A DNA stretch of 64,000 nucleotides from Rachycentron canadum (GCA_038496675.1 CM076650.1:17311967-17375966); one strand, 5' to 3'. Numbered from the stretch's first letter, positions 35,313 to 48,962 are shown. Made by a program: numbers and translations. Notes: generated from the sequence alone by a model not told the origin.

Positions 35313-38300
35313 GATGGGTGACATTTTCTGTATCACGTACCACCGCTTGTTTGATCTTCCCTCTTTCATCTTCTCTGCAAAGAAACCTGACATTACAGGG
35401 TCCTCTCTACTCTCCTCTCGCTCCATTTTAGGTTTTGAGTATTGCTGCCCGTGTGTGTGTATGTCTGTGTGTCTGTGTGTGTATGCTTGTACGTAAGTGT
35501 GTGTATGAGAAAGCCAAGCACAGGGATAAATAAGTGTGTCCTCTTCACCTAGGGGTGAAAGAGAGTAAAGTGTATATTCCCTCCTTCCTCACACACCTTG
35601 CATTAGTAAAGGTTAGCGATTTAGCAGTGTATAGTATGTGTGTATGTTCCCCACAGTTCGTGTGTGTGTGTTTGTATGTGCGCTATCAGTTTCTATGTCA
35701 TTCAATTGGATTATATCTCTAATTGTTTACCCTTGTGTCAACAAAGGCTCATTGGAATTCAAAGAAATTCAGGTGATTCACCAGAAAAATGCCTTTTAAC
35801 CTTGGAAGTTTTTAGAAGTAACAGCTTCAATGTAAGACGAGTCCCTGAAATTCCTGACCAATAGAGTGAAACAGACATTTTTAAAAAGCTCCTCATTATT
35901 ATAGTAATTGCTCAGTGCACTGGAGCATTTATATCAGTTGAACAAGAGAAATACAAGATAGCATATGAAACAGAGGAGAGAATTGTTTTGCAGCGTTGGT
36001 TATGCCACCATAGTGGTGCTTCATTAGTTGAAAGGGATATTTATGTGCAAAATTAAAGAGTAAGTCAATGCAAATTTTTAAAAAATTTTGATTTATGTTT
36101 GACTGCGAAGATGGGAAGTCAGTGTACATTAAGGCAGATTTAACTACTTAAAGAAACGGGCCAAATTTCTGCCACAAGGGTTTGTAGTGTAGTTTAAAGG
36201 AGGTCATGATGTCTGATTAACTGCCTGAACAATCAAGGGTTCATATTTCATACGTTTTTGTTCCTAGAAGAAATGTATGCAAAGGAGTGCTGCCGTTCTC
36301 TCTTTCCAGCCGGCGCTGTTGAGGAAGCAGCCATCTTGTTTGAATAGACTTCATTGGTACTGTCATTGGAAAAAAGTTCGGTTTGAGTCTGGATAACTAA
36401 ACTGTGTGAGTATAGAGTATAGCTGCAGGCTCCGGTCCTGTGCAAAAGCCCATTAAAATGTTTAGTGTGAGTTAGTGAGTTAGTGTTATCACAAAGTAAG
36501 GATTCTTTGCCACAGTGTTGAATCAGACCGGGCAGGAGAAGGGAACAGCACATTCCTTGAAGCATGGCAGGCATGTCTTGCTCAAATCTTCTGTCACACT
36601 TCTGTTCTGAGTAATAAAATATTTTGGAAACTGAATAATCTACTGAAGATATGTCTCTAACCAATTTCTACCTATAGTACTATACATCACATACCTGTAA
36701 ATTGCATTGAGCAAAGCCATGAAACAAGTCTAATCTCACAAATAGCTCTTAAAACTATTAAAACAACAGAGCCTTGTTGGAGTGGTTGTATGCAAGACTA
36801 GCTCAACTGTCAGCATTAAACAATGCCCACATTACAATGTGACCATGTGGACTGATGCAGTGTTCAAATTTAAACCAATGCCATGCTGCAGAGAGCAGTG
36901 TGGAAGTTAGCAGTTCATTAACTTAGCCAAAACACATCTCACTGTTACGAGTCATGGATAATATTTATGATGTCAGCGACAAATGTCATTGACAGAACAC
37001 AATGAGGTAAAATACATATAAAACAGGGTTAGAATTTGATCAGGCACATACATATATACACATATAGAATATGTCTTCTTTCACTGGCTCTGATATCAAT
37101 CTTTCATGCATAACCATTGGCAAGATTTATCAGTGTAAACTAATTCCAGTATTCTAAAGTCTCATTTTAGTATATCCACCTCTTTTTCTGGTCACAGTGA
37201 TATGTGCTCACTTAACAAGATTTCAGAGAAAAAAAGGAACACATGATGACAGTTTAAAGGTTTCTGGATTAGGATTTCTAATTTTAGCAATCAGATTACT
37301 GCAGTTCTTTTGTATATTTCATGACTGCTTATCCCTCTCTGTAGCAATAATGTCCTCTTCTCCATCAAAATATACCCAGTGATCCATATACATGGAGCGA
37401 GGAGTAAAAAAAATGCAGGTCTGCAGCCCCGTATCTTTCAAAAACCTGACAATAATGATGTTGATAGTATATGCTCTGAAAGAGAAAATGTGCACATACC
37501 ACAACACACAATCACACAGATACAGGCTTGATTATGTGCACATACAAATAGCCTGAAACACACACAGACAGTATGAAAAAGACACACAGCTATCATGCTG
37601 TGAAAGGCTGCTGTCAGGGTGTTGTTACTGTGTCATAATGCTGTTTATATCCCTGCTCACACAGCAAAATAAAAACACTATTTAGGTGACAAGGCTCTGC
37701 CTCTGTTTCTTTATCTCTCTCCCTCTTTCTCTCAACCCCGCACTGTTTCACCCGATATTCTTCTCCTCCCTCTGTGCCCTGTCAATCTCTTATTACACCG
37801 AGCCTGTTGTTCTTTACTCATCTCAATCCCCCTCTATCTCTTTCTCCCTTTGTCCCTGGTGAATGTCATTTTGTCAGCCAGTTGTCATTTTGCCTGCTGC
37901 CTCTCTCTCACACTTTCTCTTTTTGCTACCCTGCTGAAAGACTAATGAGTGAATGCACGCAGAGGGATGGAAGGTGAAAATGAGCAGGAGAGGGTAAGCA
38001 CAGGTAAAATGTGAAAAGGGCAGAGGGAGTGAATTTGATGAAAGATAAATTTAATTAAAATGAAAACAAAAATTAGTCACTTCTTACAGTAAGTTTTTAT
38101 TGCAAACTTGTTAGCAAACATTGTATGTTTATCTGATACTCATCAAGTGACCAAAACTAAATAAAAAGACAATGTTATATGCCAAGTTAGTTTGATTGAT
38201 TTAATTTAACACAGATTATTGACAGCTGGCATTGATATTTGATGGTTGGTTTTAAGTTGTGAGAAAAACTTCCACTGGAAGTCACAGTGTCAATTAGCCG

Positions 38301-38923
38301 ACACTGAGGTTTGACATCAACCCAATTTTCATTTCCATTTCAAATTTTAAATGGATCCATTGTTAGAGTCATTAGAGTCCAATGTTTTTCTGGCTTTACA
38401 TTGATGTCTGGTGCCTGCTGCAATGGGATTGAAGTCCAATATTCATTATCCTTTGTTTCTATTTTGGTCTATAACCAGTCCTGAGAAAAAATAGCTGGCT
38501 CTTCAGCTGCTAAATACTCCACTATGTTCACCAGCTAATTGTTAACTTTGGCTGCTGTATTGTGCTGCAGCTGCCTGCTTCAGATGAAAATAAGCAACCC
38601 ATTCTATACACAAATAGTTATTGTTAATATGAAAATACTCATTGTAAGTGCTCTAGCATGACAACACTTACTAGGTGTGCTCATAGAAGAACCTCCATCC
38701 CATCAGACGCAAGAAACTGACAAAATCACAAACATTTATTATTTAAGGATGGGAGCCTTTTTAATCCAGTGTGTATATTAGCAAGTATAAGAATATGACA
38801 GGAATTTATGTAATCTGGTGCTTAGCTAGCTCATTTTATTCAATTTCATTGTTTATTGGCAGCCAAAATATTGCTTTTCTCTGCATTGCTAAAGCCATAA
38901 CATTGGCATTAAAAGCCCATCTT
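35311..38923. other. Non-coding stretch, nothing recognised
   Basis: It contains imperfect GT runs (about 35450-35505) and a pyrimidine-rich patch at about 37695-37860. The 138-codon minus-strand frame at 36248-36664 shows no domain I recognise. Near 36310-36340 there is a short CpG-containing GCCGGCGC followed by GCCATCTTG, a YY1-like word, with no other promoter context. Confidence 0.45.
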
Positions 38924-39008
38924 ACACACACACACACACACGCACACACACACATTGTCTCACAATAAGCATTTGTCCTCTTACTCATACAGCTGTCTGT
39001 GTACTCGT

Positions 39009-39043
<35 letters not shown>
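38924..39043 (+). repeat. Pair of (AC)n microsatellites
   Basis: AC runs at 38924-38954 (one CG interruption) and 39010-39043 are separated by 55 bp of unique sequence. Confidence 0.94.
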
Positions 39044-39045
<2 letters not shown>

Positions 39046-40908
39046 TGCACACATACTCCAGGGAGTGTGCTGGCATTTCACTACAGCTCATTCTGTCACG
39101 ATGACGTTACAGAGCCTTCCAGACACCTCTCAGACAGATTGGCTTCTCATCTTTAAGACAGCTGATAATGAATTTAAAGCACGGCCCTTGGCTTTGGCAT
39201 ACCTGTGGAAAGCACAATCCCAGACGATGAAAGAGGCAGACAGACACTATGTGCCTTGGCAAGACATCATAGCGGAAATGAAAATAACTTGTGCTGGTGT
39301 GAGGGTAAATTGGCAGGTTTCATAAAGGCAGTCTTTCTCTATTGCAAGACGCTCTAAGGAATGAACGAGATTTGCTTTTCAGCATTGTCCTGCAGAAACA
39401 TGGACTCTGCAAAATGTCAGTTCGGTTAGAATACACAGTATGAGGTTGACTTCTTCATCCACCACCACGTGTGTGTTTTGACAGTTTCTGATGAGATTCA
39501 GTTGTTTGGCTTGGTTTAGTTTCAACGCTTTTCTTATGTGAGACAATATCAGCTGTCAGTTACACCACTAAAGACTGCAGACACTGGGTGGAGTTTCTGG
39601 AGGCGACAGAGAATCATTCTTTATATTTGACCGATGTAGCCAAAGTAGGCAAACAGACAGAGGATGCAATGAAATTTGTTCATAAAATGTGAGTATCTCA
39701 AAGTACTACTGGCCAATTTACTACCAATTTTTTTAAAATGAGCATTCAGGCAGCATTGCACTGTAACTCATGTTAATGAAGTGATCAACAGTTCATTTAC
39801 TGTGAACTAATGATCGTGGTCGCATGGGGCTTCTGACACTGCACAGCCTTTACCAGCAATTTCCATCATCGTTAGTTTCAGGCTTTTCGATCTTTCTGAT
39901 GATTTTTTTGTAAAGTCGAGAATCGACTTTTGGATCCAGGTTGGTGACATGCAGGTAATGTTAATTTAATAAATTGTATCAACTGACAGCAAATGATTAT
40001 TAACAACACTGTCTTAGCATACAGTTTATAAGACAGTGTTCACACAGCTCTCTCAGCAGCTCACAACTGGAACCTAAATGGCTGGTGATTTAGTTCATCA
40101 AAGACTTGATCATTAGGGGATGGACTCACATACGTACACATTCAGAGTAATGATATTGCCAGATTCTGTAGAGGGGAGACATGCAGATGGCTGCAGGTAG
40201 GAGTAATCAATATATATATATAATATATATGATATTTTCACATTCATGACTGTAGGATGAGAGGTTTGCTCCACGAGCTACCTGTTGAGAAGGGTGACAA
40301 GTATAGTCTGTATTATTTTGTTTTCTAGGTTTCTGGCGGGGAGAGGCTCAAACCATCACCCTGCAGGTTAAAGGTCTTCTGAATGATTAGCTTTCAATAG
40401 CTCATGAGCAACATTCAGCACAAACAGACATTTATCTGAGGATGGAGAGGCCATTGGGCTCAGCTCTCTTGAACTAATTGAAGTCATAACTGCCATTACT
40501 CATTGGTCAGTCAAAGTGCCTGATGAGTGTGGTCTTTTCATCTGCATTTTTTAAATGAGCATGGAGTGGCCTAGTTGGAGCTAACTTAAGTCAAATCAGG
40601 GGTCTGATGAGAGAGTACTTTGAATTAACCTAGCCAATGCTAATTTAGGACATTGGCATCATATAGCTAAATATTTATTGCAATAGTAAATGGAGAAGGA
40701 ATTGTTTGACATTGAAATACAGACTCTGCTAGATAAATTCTTTAATAATGGGAAGAGCCAGGCTAGCTGTTTCTCTGTTTTCAGGCTTTATGCTAAACTA
40801 ATCTGATCTCTTGGCGCTATCAACATAATTAGTATGCAGATACAAGACTGGAATCAATCTTCTAATTGAGCTCTGTATATGAATATACAAATATATATAT
40901 ATATATAT
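39044..40908. other. Non-coding stretch, nothing recognised
   Basis: A hairpin AAAGTCGA-GAA-TCGACTTT lies at 39912-39930. Short AT runs lie at about 40208-40229 and 40891-40909. No coding signature. Confidence 0.5.
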
Positions 40909-41700
40909 AAATTATAATAATAAACTTTATTTATAGAGAACTTTTCTAAATCCATGTTACTCACATAATGTATCACACAAAGCAGCAGAATAAAACTTGC
41001 AGGTTATATAAGGTAACAAACAAATCAGAAATACTATTAGTTTCTCAATACTATAGTGCAAATCAAACAAAGGCAGTGTCACCCACAAGAGGGCAATCAG
41101 TAAAATTCAATAAAATCACAAAGATAAGGACTTGAGTAATTTGGATAATAAAAAACAGAATCAAATACAATTTCACCAGAAAAGTGCAAACCATAAAAAT
41201 CTATTAAGGTGCTCTTATCTTGGGTTGTCAATAAAATTCAGCAAAATTAATTAACACTGAGAAAAGCTCAACAATAAAAGTGAGCTATAAGAAGTGATTT
41301 ATAAGAGGTATCTGATTCTGCAGACCCAATTTTCTCAGGCAGCTCCATCCACCAGAATTTCAGATGTCTGAAGGCGAAAGCTCAGTTTTTGTTTTGAACA
41401 ACTTAGAGACCCCTGCCCAAGTTAAGCTTAAGCTCAAGCTACAAGCTGGTTCACGTGCCGTTAAGGGGTCACATACACTACATAGCATGGAGAGAGGCTG
41501 TGTAGAGCTTTAAAAGTCAATAATAGGGTCTTAAAATCAATTCTCAAATGTACCAGGAGCAAGTGCAAAGAGGCTAAAACCAGTAGTCTGAAGCTGATTG
41601 ATAGATGTTGAGTTGAGACCAATGGAAAAGCATGTAAAATGGTCTCTGTCTTTCAAAGATGAAATAGATCTAATTTTGGATATATTTTTCAACAGGGGAA
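40909..41700 (-). mobile_element. L2-like LINE remnant, 3' end of reverse-transcriptase ORF plus 3' UTR
   Basis: Minus-strand translation gives LASLH and LRIDFKTLLLTFKALHSL followed by SPCY (about 41580 down to 41513-41480), then LPEKIGSAESDTSYKSLL ending in a stop (about 41345-41284). These are typical C-terminal blocks of L2-type LINE reverse-transcriptase proteins. Frameshifts and missing upstream catalytic blocks show it is dead and 5'-truncated. The 3' end (TATAAATAAAGTTTATTATTATAATT on the minus strand, given here only as its type) sits at about 40909-40935. It resembles the copy at 8549-9150 in orientation and terminus but differs in protein detail, so the two are probably different subfamilies. 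Confidence 0.82.
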
Positions 41701-41761
41701 AACATGACAGCAGAAGTGTTTTCAGTAATCATTTGACAATATAAAGACAATATAAACAAAC

Positions 41762-41811
41762 TATATATGTGTGTGTGTGTATATATATATTTATATGTAT
41801 GTATGTATGTA
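41762..41811 (+). repeat. Compound GT / TA / GTAT microsatellite
   Basis: A GT run, then TA, then GTAT units within 50 bp. Confidence 0.92.
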
Positions 41812-44800
41812 ACTCTGTACAGTTTGTAGGAAGAATGTGAATATCTAGAATATAAACAGTCTCATTCCTTCTAATGTTTTTTCTTTGGTTCCACTCATTG
41901 AGATTTCACTCTGCGACTGACTTGATAATGGTTGTACAGGAAAAGTCTGCTCATGGTACATTAATATTGATAGTTTATAGTTCTTTCTAAATAGGATGAA
42001 TTTTCCATTAAGATGTAAAAATGTTTGAAAAAAAATACAAGAATCAAGTATCTTCAATACTTACTTCATACTTTCTAATAATTGATTACCTTTAATTAAT
42101 TTGCTTCAAATCAATAAAGAATAGACATGAATTGTAAAATATTGCCTTCATTGCTCCAAGTAATGTTTGGTATAGAGGAGTGAGGTGTATCGTAAAATTC
42201 CTTGAAATTGTCTGAATGATAATTTAATTACTGATAATTAATTAAGTAATGATAATTTTATTAGTTCAAGAAAGAGACTGAGGGGACCTAGGTTGTGCTG
42301 AGTGAGAACCATAGAGCAGAGAGAGTCAAATACAGATTTAAATGATTTCCATGGGATGAAAGGCAGCTTGTAGATAATGAAGTGCCCTCTTTGACCAGTG
42401 ACCAAGATAAAAAGAGACACAAAAGCACATGCACACAGTGTCTCGTATCTGCACACTGTGAGAGGACTAGAACTATAAACAGACATACACCATTATCAAG
42501 TGGATACTGGCTTTTACACACTAATCCCAGTCAAATCCGTTTGGAAAGCAATGAGACTGGCACCACCACACAGCCATGCGTGTGTGCGAGTGAGTGCGCG
42601 TGTGTGTCTGTGTGGGATAAAGCGGCAAAGTGATCATGCAGAGTGTAAATCCCAGGGTTGAGTGTTAACCATCCCCGAGGTTGTGTTAGTCTGTCGGAAC
42701 AGCATTTCACAAACTCCTGGGAACCAAAAGCAGTAAATTTAGTCTGTCCCCAGGGGTGGTGAGAGAGGGAAGCGAGCAAGAGAGAAGGATGAGGGGGGTT
42801 GGCAGGACTCAAAGAGCATACAGCTCAATTGTGAAGTGAGGAGACACGAAAAAATAGCCTGCCACCCACACTTTGGACTCCACAGTGTGCCATTTTAGCC
42901 TGAGATCAAAATGAAGCTAAATACAGGTAATTTAATCAAGACTGGGACCTAATGAAAACATACAGTATATGTGATTATGTCTGGATATATCTGGATTTAA
43001 AAACTGAGGTTTGAAATAGGTGATATTGTCAGAGCCCCACATAATCATAGTAATGTGTCGTGTTAGTAATGCATGTTGAAGATAATAAAACTAATTATAC
43101 CAACCAATAATGTTGAAAATAATGCAGCACATAAGTAAAAACATTTACCTTTCTTCCCTCAAGCTAAGGGGCTGCCATTATTTGAAAAGGATGTGTGATG
43201 AAATAAAAGAGAAAATTAAAAGAGAGGAACTGGAGGAGTGAAGAAAGGACAGCAAAGTTAATGCAAATGGATAAAGGTGGGGGGATGGGGGGCAAAAAAC
43301 TGCAGTGAAATAAATTAAGAAAAGTTTTCAGGTCAAAGAGGGCTAACAGTGCCCTGGAAACATGCAGAGGAAAGGGGAATGAGAAGGAGGAACAAGGGAG
43401 GAGATGGATGTATAAAAAGCCAGTCCTGTCTGCTTGTGCCGCTCCCCCCTCAACCCTCCCCCAGAGGATGGTGTGATGGGATAGAGATGAAAGAGAGACT
43501 TTGAAGAAGGAGTGATCCTTCCCTCACTCCCTCGAAGGAGGAGGAGAGGGATCAGAGCAGAGGCCCCTGACACAGCAAGAGATGTCAAGATACACGCACA
43601 CACAGTACTTTTCACATTATGCACTTGACTTCTTTAGGAAGTACTTTCGAAGGTGACTTTAGCGTCCATTTTATTTTGCTTTGAGCACAGATTTCTGAAA
43701 CTGACCATATGGGTTATCTTTTTTTTTCTTTTTTTTTTGAACACTCTAGGTGCTTATGGTGCCAAACTGCTCTCAAAAGTCATGTCTCTAATTGAATGAC
43801 AACTAAGATGCTTTGCTAAAGATGCAATCATATTTTTGCTTGAAAATGGTTTGAAAATACTTGCCATCAGTCTTTAGCATTGTCATGATTTCTCTACTGG
43901 TGTCAAGTCAAGTCAACTCTTCAGCTAACACATAGTCTCCGCTGCCTTTTCAAGGTGGTTACATATTCATTGGACATGTTTGCTGTACCTTCCCTTACTC
44001 AGCTCTCAGAGATGAGGAGAGATCAAAGGATGATGAAGGAGGGAGTCGCTCTGGATGGCAAGTAGTGTTTTGTCTCCAGCATAGGCACAATTTGTGGAAT
44101 TTGTCACAGGTAATCTCTGTCACAGGTGAAACTACCCCACATTACATGAATAGTCACACCTCACTCTATGAACACTGTGGATGAGTGCTTAGAAAAGTAA
44201 AGAACAAAGTAAAAAAATAATCAGCCTTGTGATTTTTACACAGTTATCACTGCAGTTTATGGGGTAAATGCAATAAGAGGGAAAATAATAGACAGATAAA
44301 ATAGACAGCAAACACAGTTATTTGGGATAAATTAGGGCCAGGGATATGATACTACATCCCAGTGAGGTTAATTTTAACAATTATCTGAACTTGTGCTGCA
44401 ATTTACACTGTGGTAGCTATTCCCAGACCTCTGTGGATATCTTTATCATCTTTAGCTCTATTGATCACATTTTATATGCTCTGCTTTCATGTGATTAAGT
44501 ACCACACAAAAGAATATCTATAACAGCTGAAAAAAATATTGTGTTCCTGACAACATAGCTGGCTGCCTAAGAGTACATCCATTTATCCCAGCGTGCATCC
44601 TGCTAATCATCTACCATTTCATCCATCACCACCTGTAATTTCACATTGTCAATTCCTGGGTGATAATCACTGCTTTATCTGTATGTCCATCCATGACATC
44701 CTCTGTATGTCTGGAAACAGTGAGTTTAAGTGTTGCAGTAACAGAAAGTGTTTTCTGAGAGTTCAATTAGTTCTGACAGTCTCCGTGCACAACAAATGCC

Positions 44801-45489
44801 TCCAAATCCCTGCTGCTGTCCTCATATTTTTTTTTACACATCTTCTCCAAATAGCTCAGTTCAATCCATCCAAAAATCTAACCACTGATTTCATTGTTAA
44901 CTCATCCCTTTTTATGGCTTAATGTCTTTGTCTTTGTTTGGTGTCAGAATGCAGTTTACTGCAATTTACTCTTCTATTAGTGTGGTTATAGACACTGTTT
45001 CATGTGTATCTTATCCCTGCTCAGTAAATGGAAAAATGATACATTGCTTCATTCATAAATCCCTGAACTCACAGTCCAGGACTCCATCTCTGTCTATTCA
45101 GATATGTTCTCTTTTCATCATATGCACTCATTTCAATCTAACCATAATTGCTTAGACATTACACCTTTTACTTGAAGACCTTAGAATTCATATTCACACA
45201 ATTCACAGTGGCACTCAACCTTTTTGATTTGCACACAGCAGTGATGGTGTGCTAAATTGTAAAATTCTAAGGTAAGCCAATTTTTTAATTGCTCTCAAAT
45301 GTCACAGAAAAAATGAGAAGAAAAACCCTGTGGGATTACCCAAGAGGGTCGACAAACACAAAGGGTTGATGGATAAGGCTCAAATTGAAGAAAATATGAT
45401 TTTAAGCACATTTAATTAAATCTGAATCATAATTAAATTAGATCTTTAGTCTTAAATGGGATTTGATTCATCCCCGTTTCTCTTACAAG
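41812..45489. other. Non-coding stretch, nothing recognised
   Basis: TAATTA-type motifs cluster at about 42065-42250. A purine-rich region lies at about 43190-43570 with a small 7-bp stem at 43509-43530. Frames here (for example 44593-44922 plus and 43343-43624 minus) show no recognisable family. Confidence 0.5.
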
Positions 45490-45670
45490 AGGCTGGGCAG
45501 TCCAGTGATTAGAGAGATTGTCTTTAGAGGATTCATGTTCAAGGTCTTTTGGTAGCAAGGGTTAGCCACTCTAGTGTTCTTCAGCAAGTCTCTGAACACC
45601 TTCTAGTGTTCTGGTCAGTAGCTGACCATGACCTCTGACCTTGAAAGCAGAAAAATTCCCTCATGCATGT
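45490..45670 (+). mobile_element. tRNA-derived SINE-like repeat
   Basis: An A-box-like segment (GGGCAGTCCAGTGATTAGAG, about 45495-45514) is followed about 30 bp later by a B-box-like TGTTCAAGGTC (45536-45546). This is the spacing of an internal RNA polymerase III promoter in a tRNA-derived SINE. The downstream body (GGTAGCAAGGGTTAGCCACT, then TCAGCAAGTCTCTGAAC, then GGTCAGTAGCTGACC) looks like a dispersed fish repeat. The final B-box base is T instead of C, so transcription is doubtful. Family name not assigned; the 3' boundary is approximate. Confidence 0.6.
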
Positions 45671-46598
45671 TGCATGGCTGGGCCTAGGGCATTTCTGTGC
45701 GGAGATGTTCTCCCTGCATGTACCAGGAATTATACATAGCAGCTGATATTAACTTCATATCTTTGCCATCAGTTGAGACACAGGACATGTTAGCTGGAAG
45801 GGATTGGAGATGAGGAAGGCAGCTTGTTCATGCCTAAAGATGGGGGATATGTATTACAGTAATTGCAATATTGTTTCATATTTTATTTCATATTTTTTAG
45901 ATACGTTAAGAATAAAGATGCTACTTAATTCATGAGAAGCATTTGTTCTATAAAGAGCACAATACAGTTTAATTCCAATATAATCGCGATATACCATCAG
46001 TTTTGTGTTAACTCGGTTTTTATTCAGTAACCACTAGCATCCTTGTTGTGACAGGCAGCACCTGCAGTGCATTCTGCATAAGCACATTCACACTGATGCT
46101 CATTCTACCTTTACGCTTACCCTCGCAACACCATTATCTCTGCAATAATTATTGTTTGATGCAGCCTTTCCTGACATTTAAACAGCTATTGATGTCAAAC
46201 TTATAGTTTCCTCCATGTTAAGTGCCCCACTGTTCGAAAACCTGTTATCTTGTAAACCCTTTCACTGAATGCCATTCTCTTGCTCTCACACACATACATC
46301 GTAGATGTGTTCATGGATGTGTGTGTGATAGTTCAGGCATGTAATATGATTAGATAGTCATTGAAAAGTCTATGTTGATTAAACACAGACACACACAGAC
46401 AAACACACACACACATAAAGAGGGAGCGCGAGAGATAACTTGTAGCCGCTGATCTTATATGCATTTTGTTTCAGCCCATATATACACACATGGTTCATTG
46501 ATGAAGGTTTGATGTGCCTTTCATGATGAGAGTCAACATACATAGCTGGTAGCTGGGATAGATAACTGTCTTCCATTTTGCAGAAACACACCCATGCT

Positions 46599-46633
<35 letters not shown>

Positions 46634-47949
46634 ACAGACAAGCAATCTTGGGGAAATAGATCAATGGGGTTTCAGTAACAGAGGGTCGATAAGTCTACAG
46701 ATAATCACATCTGAGGTTGTTATTTATTGGTGTGTGGGGTGGATTGAGATTAAAATGGACTATGGAGGATTGCATTCTGGGAAGAAGATTATGTTTTGCT
46801 CCAATGGGCATGTAACATGTCACTGAGTGTAAGACTGTGTGTATGTGCGCTGGGCACTTGGCTCCAGTTCCAACTGAGTTCAGGTGGGAAGAATGAATGC
46901 AGGGGGGCTGAAAGGCCCTAGATTAAAAAAAAAAAAAAAAAACAGAAAAAACTTAACTCATCTCTTTGAAATGACTCCTGCTCACTTATTACCTTCTTTC
47001 TCTTGCTTCACTTTTGCTTGGCTTTTTTGTTTGTCCACAGTACTGTCTTGACATGCCTGACATGTTGGTCATACTGCAATAAGGTAGACAAGATGATGCA
47101 AATGGGAAAATAAAATAAACTTTTCCATAGATTACTAAAGAAATATCAGTGGAAACCATCAGAGTTAGTCTTAGATTACTAAAACTAATGATGAATAACT
47201 TATAATAAAGTAAACAAAACTGATTAAACATTATAAAAATAATTATTTAAAAAAAACTTGACTGACTTTGTTGTCAAATGTGTTTTAAATATGCTTATTC
47301 ATTATGTCAGATATTTCCACCAGGATTTAAAGGCAGCCTCCTGACCTTTAGGGGATGGACAAATTGTCCATCTGTATGAAACTAGATCAATTACATTGAT
47401 AGACAATGATTAAGTTTTATATTTAGACATCTTCACATCATAGATCACTTTGGTTTTACTGAGGAGCAGACTATGAGTTCCACTATAGTCTTGGTTAAGT
47501 CAATTTAACCAAGATGACAGATTTGTCAGGTGTGTGTTTGTTTGTTTCTGTGTAAATGTATGTATTCCTGTATGTATAAAATAGAATAGAATTATGAAAT
47601 AAAATACCCCCAAAAAACTGAACTTGGATGATGACCATACAAATATGTAACAATAGTCAGGTAAAATTAAACATTTTGGTCTACAGAGGATTTCCTTCTT
47701 ATTTTATGCAGATTTTTTATTTATCCCTATTTACACCATATTATCACCACATCCTCTTTTTGAAAAGTGATTGACCATGATTGATCACCAGCTTGCAATG
47801 AATCTTGGGATAGGTTAAACTGCAAAGGATCCACCTGTTGGACCCTGCATATAGCCGCAGTATGTAGACACAGGAAGGTCCAGGTATGTCAAAAGATATA
47901 AGGATATATAGCAGAAAAAAACATTATTATGTAAGGTAAGTAGTACAGA
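45671..47949. other. Non-coding stretch with CA arrays and A18
   Basis: A degenerate CA tract lies at 46382-46416, (CA)15 at 46602-46631 and A18 at 46925-46942. No gene signature. The part from about 47765 could belong to the Tc1-like element that follows, but I see no recognisable transposon end there. Confidence 0.5.
46602..46631 (+). repeat. (AC)15 microsatellite
   Basis: A perfect AC run of about 30 bp. Confidence 0.94.
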
Positions 47950-48120
47950 GCTTCCTGGCATTGATTCTACAAGTCTCTGGAGAATGAAGAGTATTTTTTT
48001 AGAGATATTCCCTCATTTGATGTTTTGAAAAACATAGTCTAACATATTGGTCCAAAATCTCCCTTAGGTGTTCAATTTGGTATTTGGGATCTGGTGACTC
48101 CTTGTGCCCTGTGGATGGTA
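47950..48120 (-). mobile_element. Tc1-like transposase C-terminal remnant
   Basis: On the minus strand, 48097 down to 48032 reads SPDPKYQIEHLREILDQYVR in one frame. It aligns with the conserved SPDLNPIEHLW segment of Tc1-family transposases. The E of IEH (codon at about 48071-48073) matches the third catalytic residue of the DDE triad. A later piece reads LQRLVESMP (about 47985-47955) in a different frame. Upstream DNA-binding and first two catalytic positions are not seen, so it is a fragment. No inverted terminal repeat was recognised. Confidence 0.78.
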
Positions 48121-48365
48121 TGTTTCTGCTCTAATTTATCACCAGTCTGTATGTACATGTGTGTCTGTAAGATATTGGAGAAGTAGTAGTAGTTATACTG
48201 CGAGTACAATGAAGAGCAAATTATTACATAACTGATTGAGTGGGTACAAAAAGAGCATCTCTAAATAATCTTTTGCACTTTCTGTTCTTCATTCATCCTG
48301 CTTTTGTTTTTTTTTTTAACTCGGTTTTCCATGTGCTTGCTGCACAGGTATGCATACTTAGTCTG

Positions 48366-48370
48366 AGTGT

Positions 48371-48429
<59 letters not shown>

Positions 48430-48443
48430 CTGCAGTACTGCAG
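48366..48443 (+). repeat. (GT)n microsatellite, GCGCGC end and 14-bp palindrome
   Basis: A GT run at 48366-48424 with one TA interruption passes into GCGCGC (about 48423-48428), followed at once by the palindrome CTGCAGTACTGCAG at 48430-48443. Confidence 0.93.
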
Positions 48444-48925
48444 CCGAACTGATAGCTGAGCACATTGTGGATTCATTCCTGTGAACGTACTGAACACATC
48501 CATAGAGCAGGAGAGTGTGAGAGAGCTCTGATTTATTCAGTGGAACTGCAGGAGGTAGAGAGTGTGAAAGTCAATAATTTCAAAGTTTATTTGCTTATGC
48601 AACAGCTCCATACTCTGATCTTCATCATTCTTCAAACTTGGCTCAGTAGGAAAGGCTGAACCTACAGACTGCAGGCTTGTGACTGGTTTTGTGTGAGTGA
48701 TAAGTTGTTTTTCTTGCCTAAGTGTGTCTTTTTGTATGCATTCCAGTACATGTGCTCTGCTGTGAGTCAGTATATGTATGTGTGTGTGTCTTTGAGGTGA
48801 ATAATAACTTTTTTCTTATTACCCTGGATACGGCACGGTGCTTCCAAGCCTCGCTCACTGGAGTTCAATTACTGGGTTCCCTCTGGCTCGCCTTTTATCA
48901 CTGAATAAGTGGCTCTCCGATACTG

Positions 48926-48962
48926 TCTCTCTCTTTCTCTTTCTCTCTCTCTCTCTCTCTCT
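48926..48962 (+). repeat. (CT)n microsatellite
   Basis: CT units with two TT interruptions. Confidence 0.93.

Noticed and set aside
36305..36345. Promoter suggested by GCCGGCGC and a YY1-like GCCATCTTG
   Set aside because: Only two short words in an otherwise CpG-poor AT-rich region; not enough to call a promoter.
36248..36664. Minus-strand frame of 138 codons
   Set aside because: No family resemblance and mixed low-information composition; a frame of this length is expected by chance in 64 kb.
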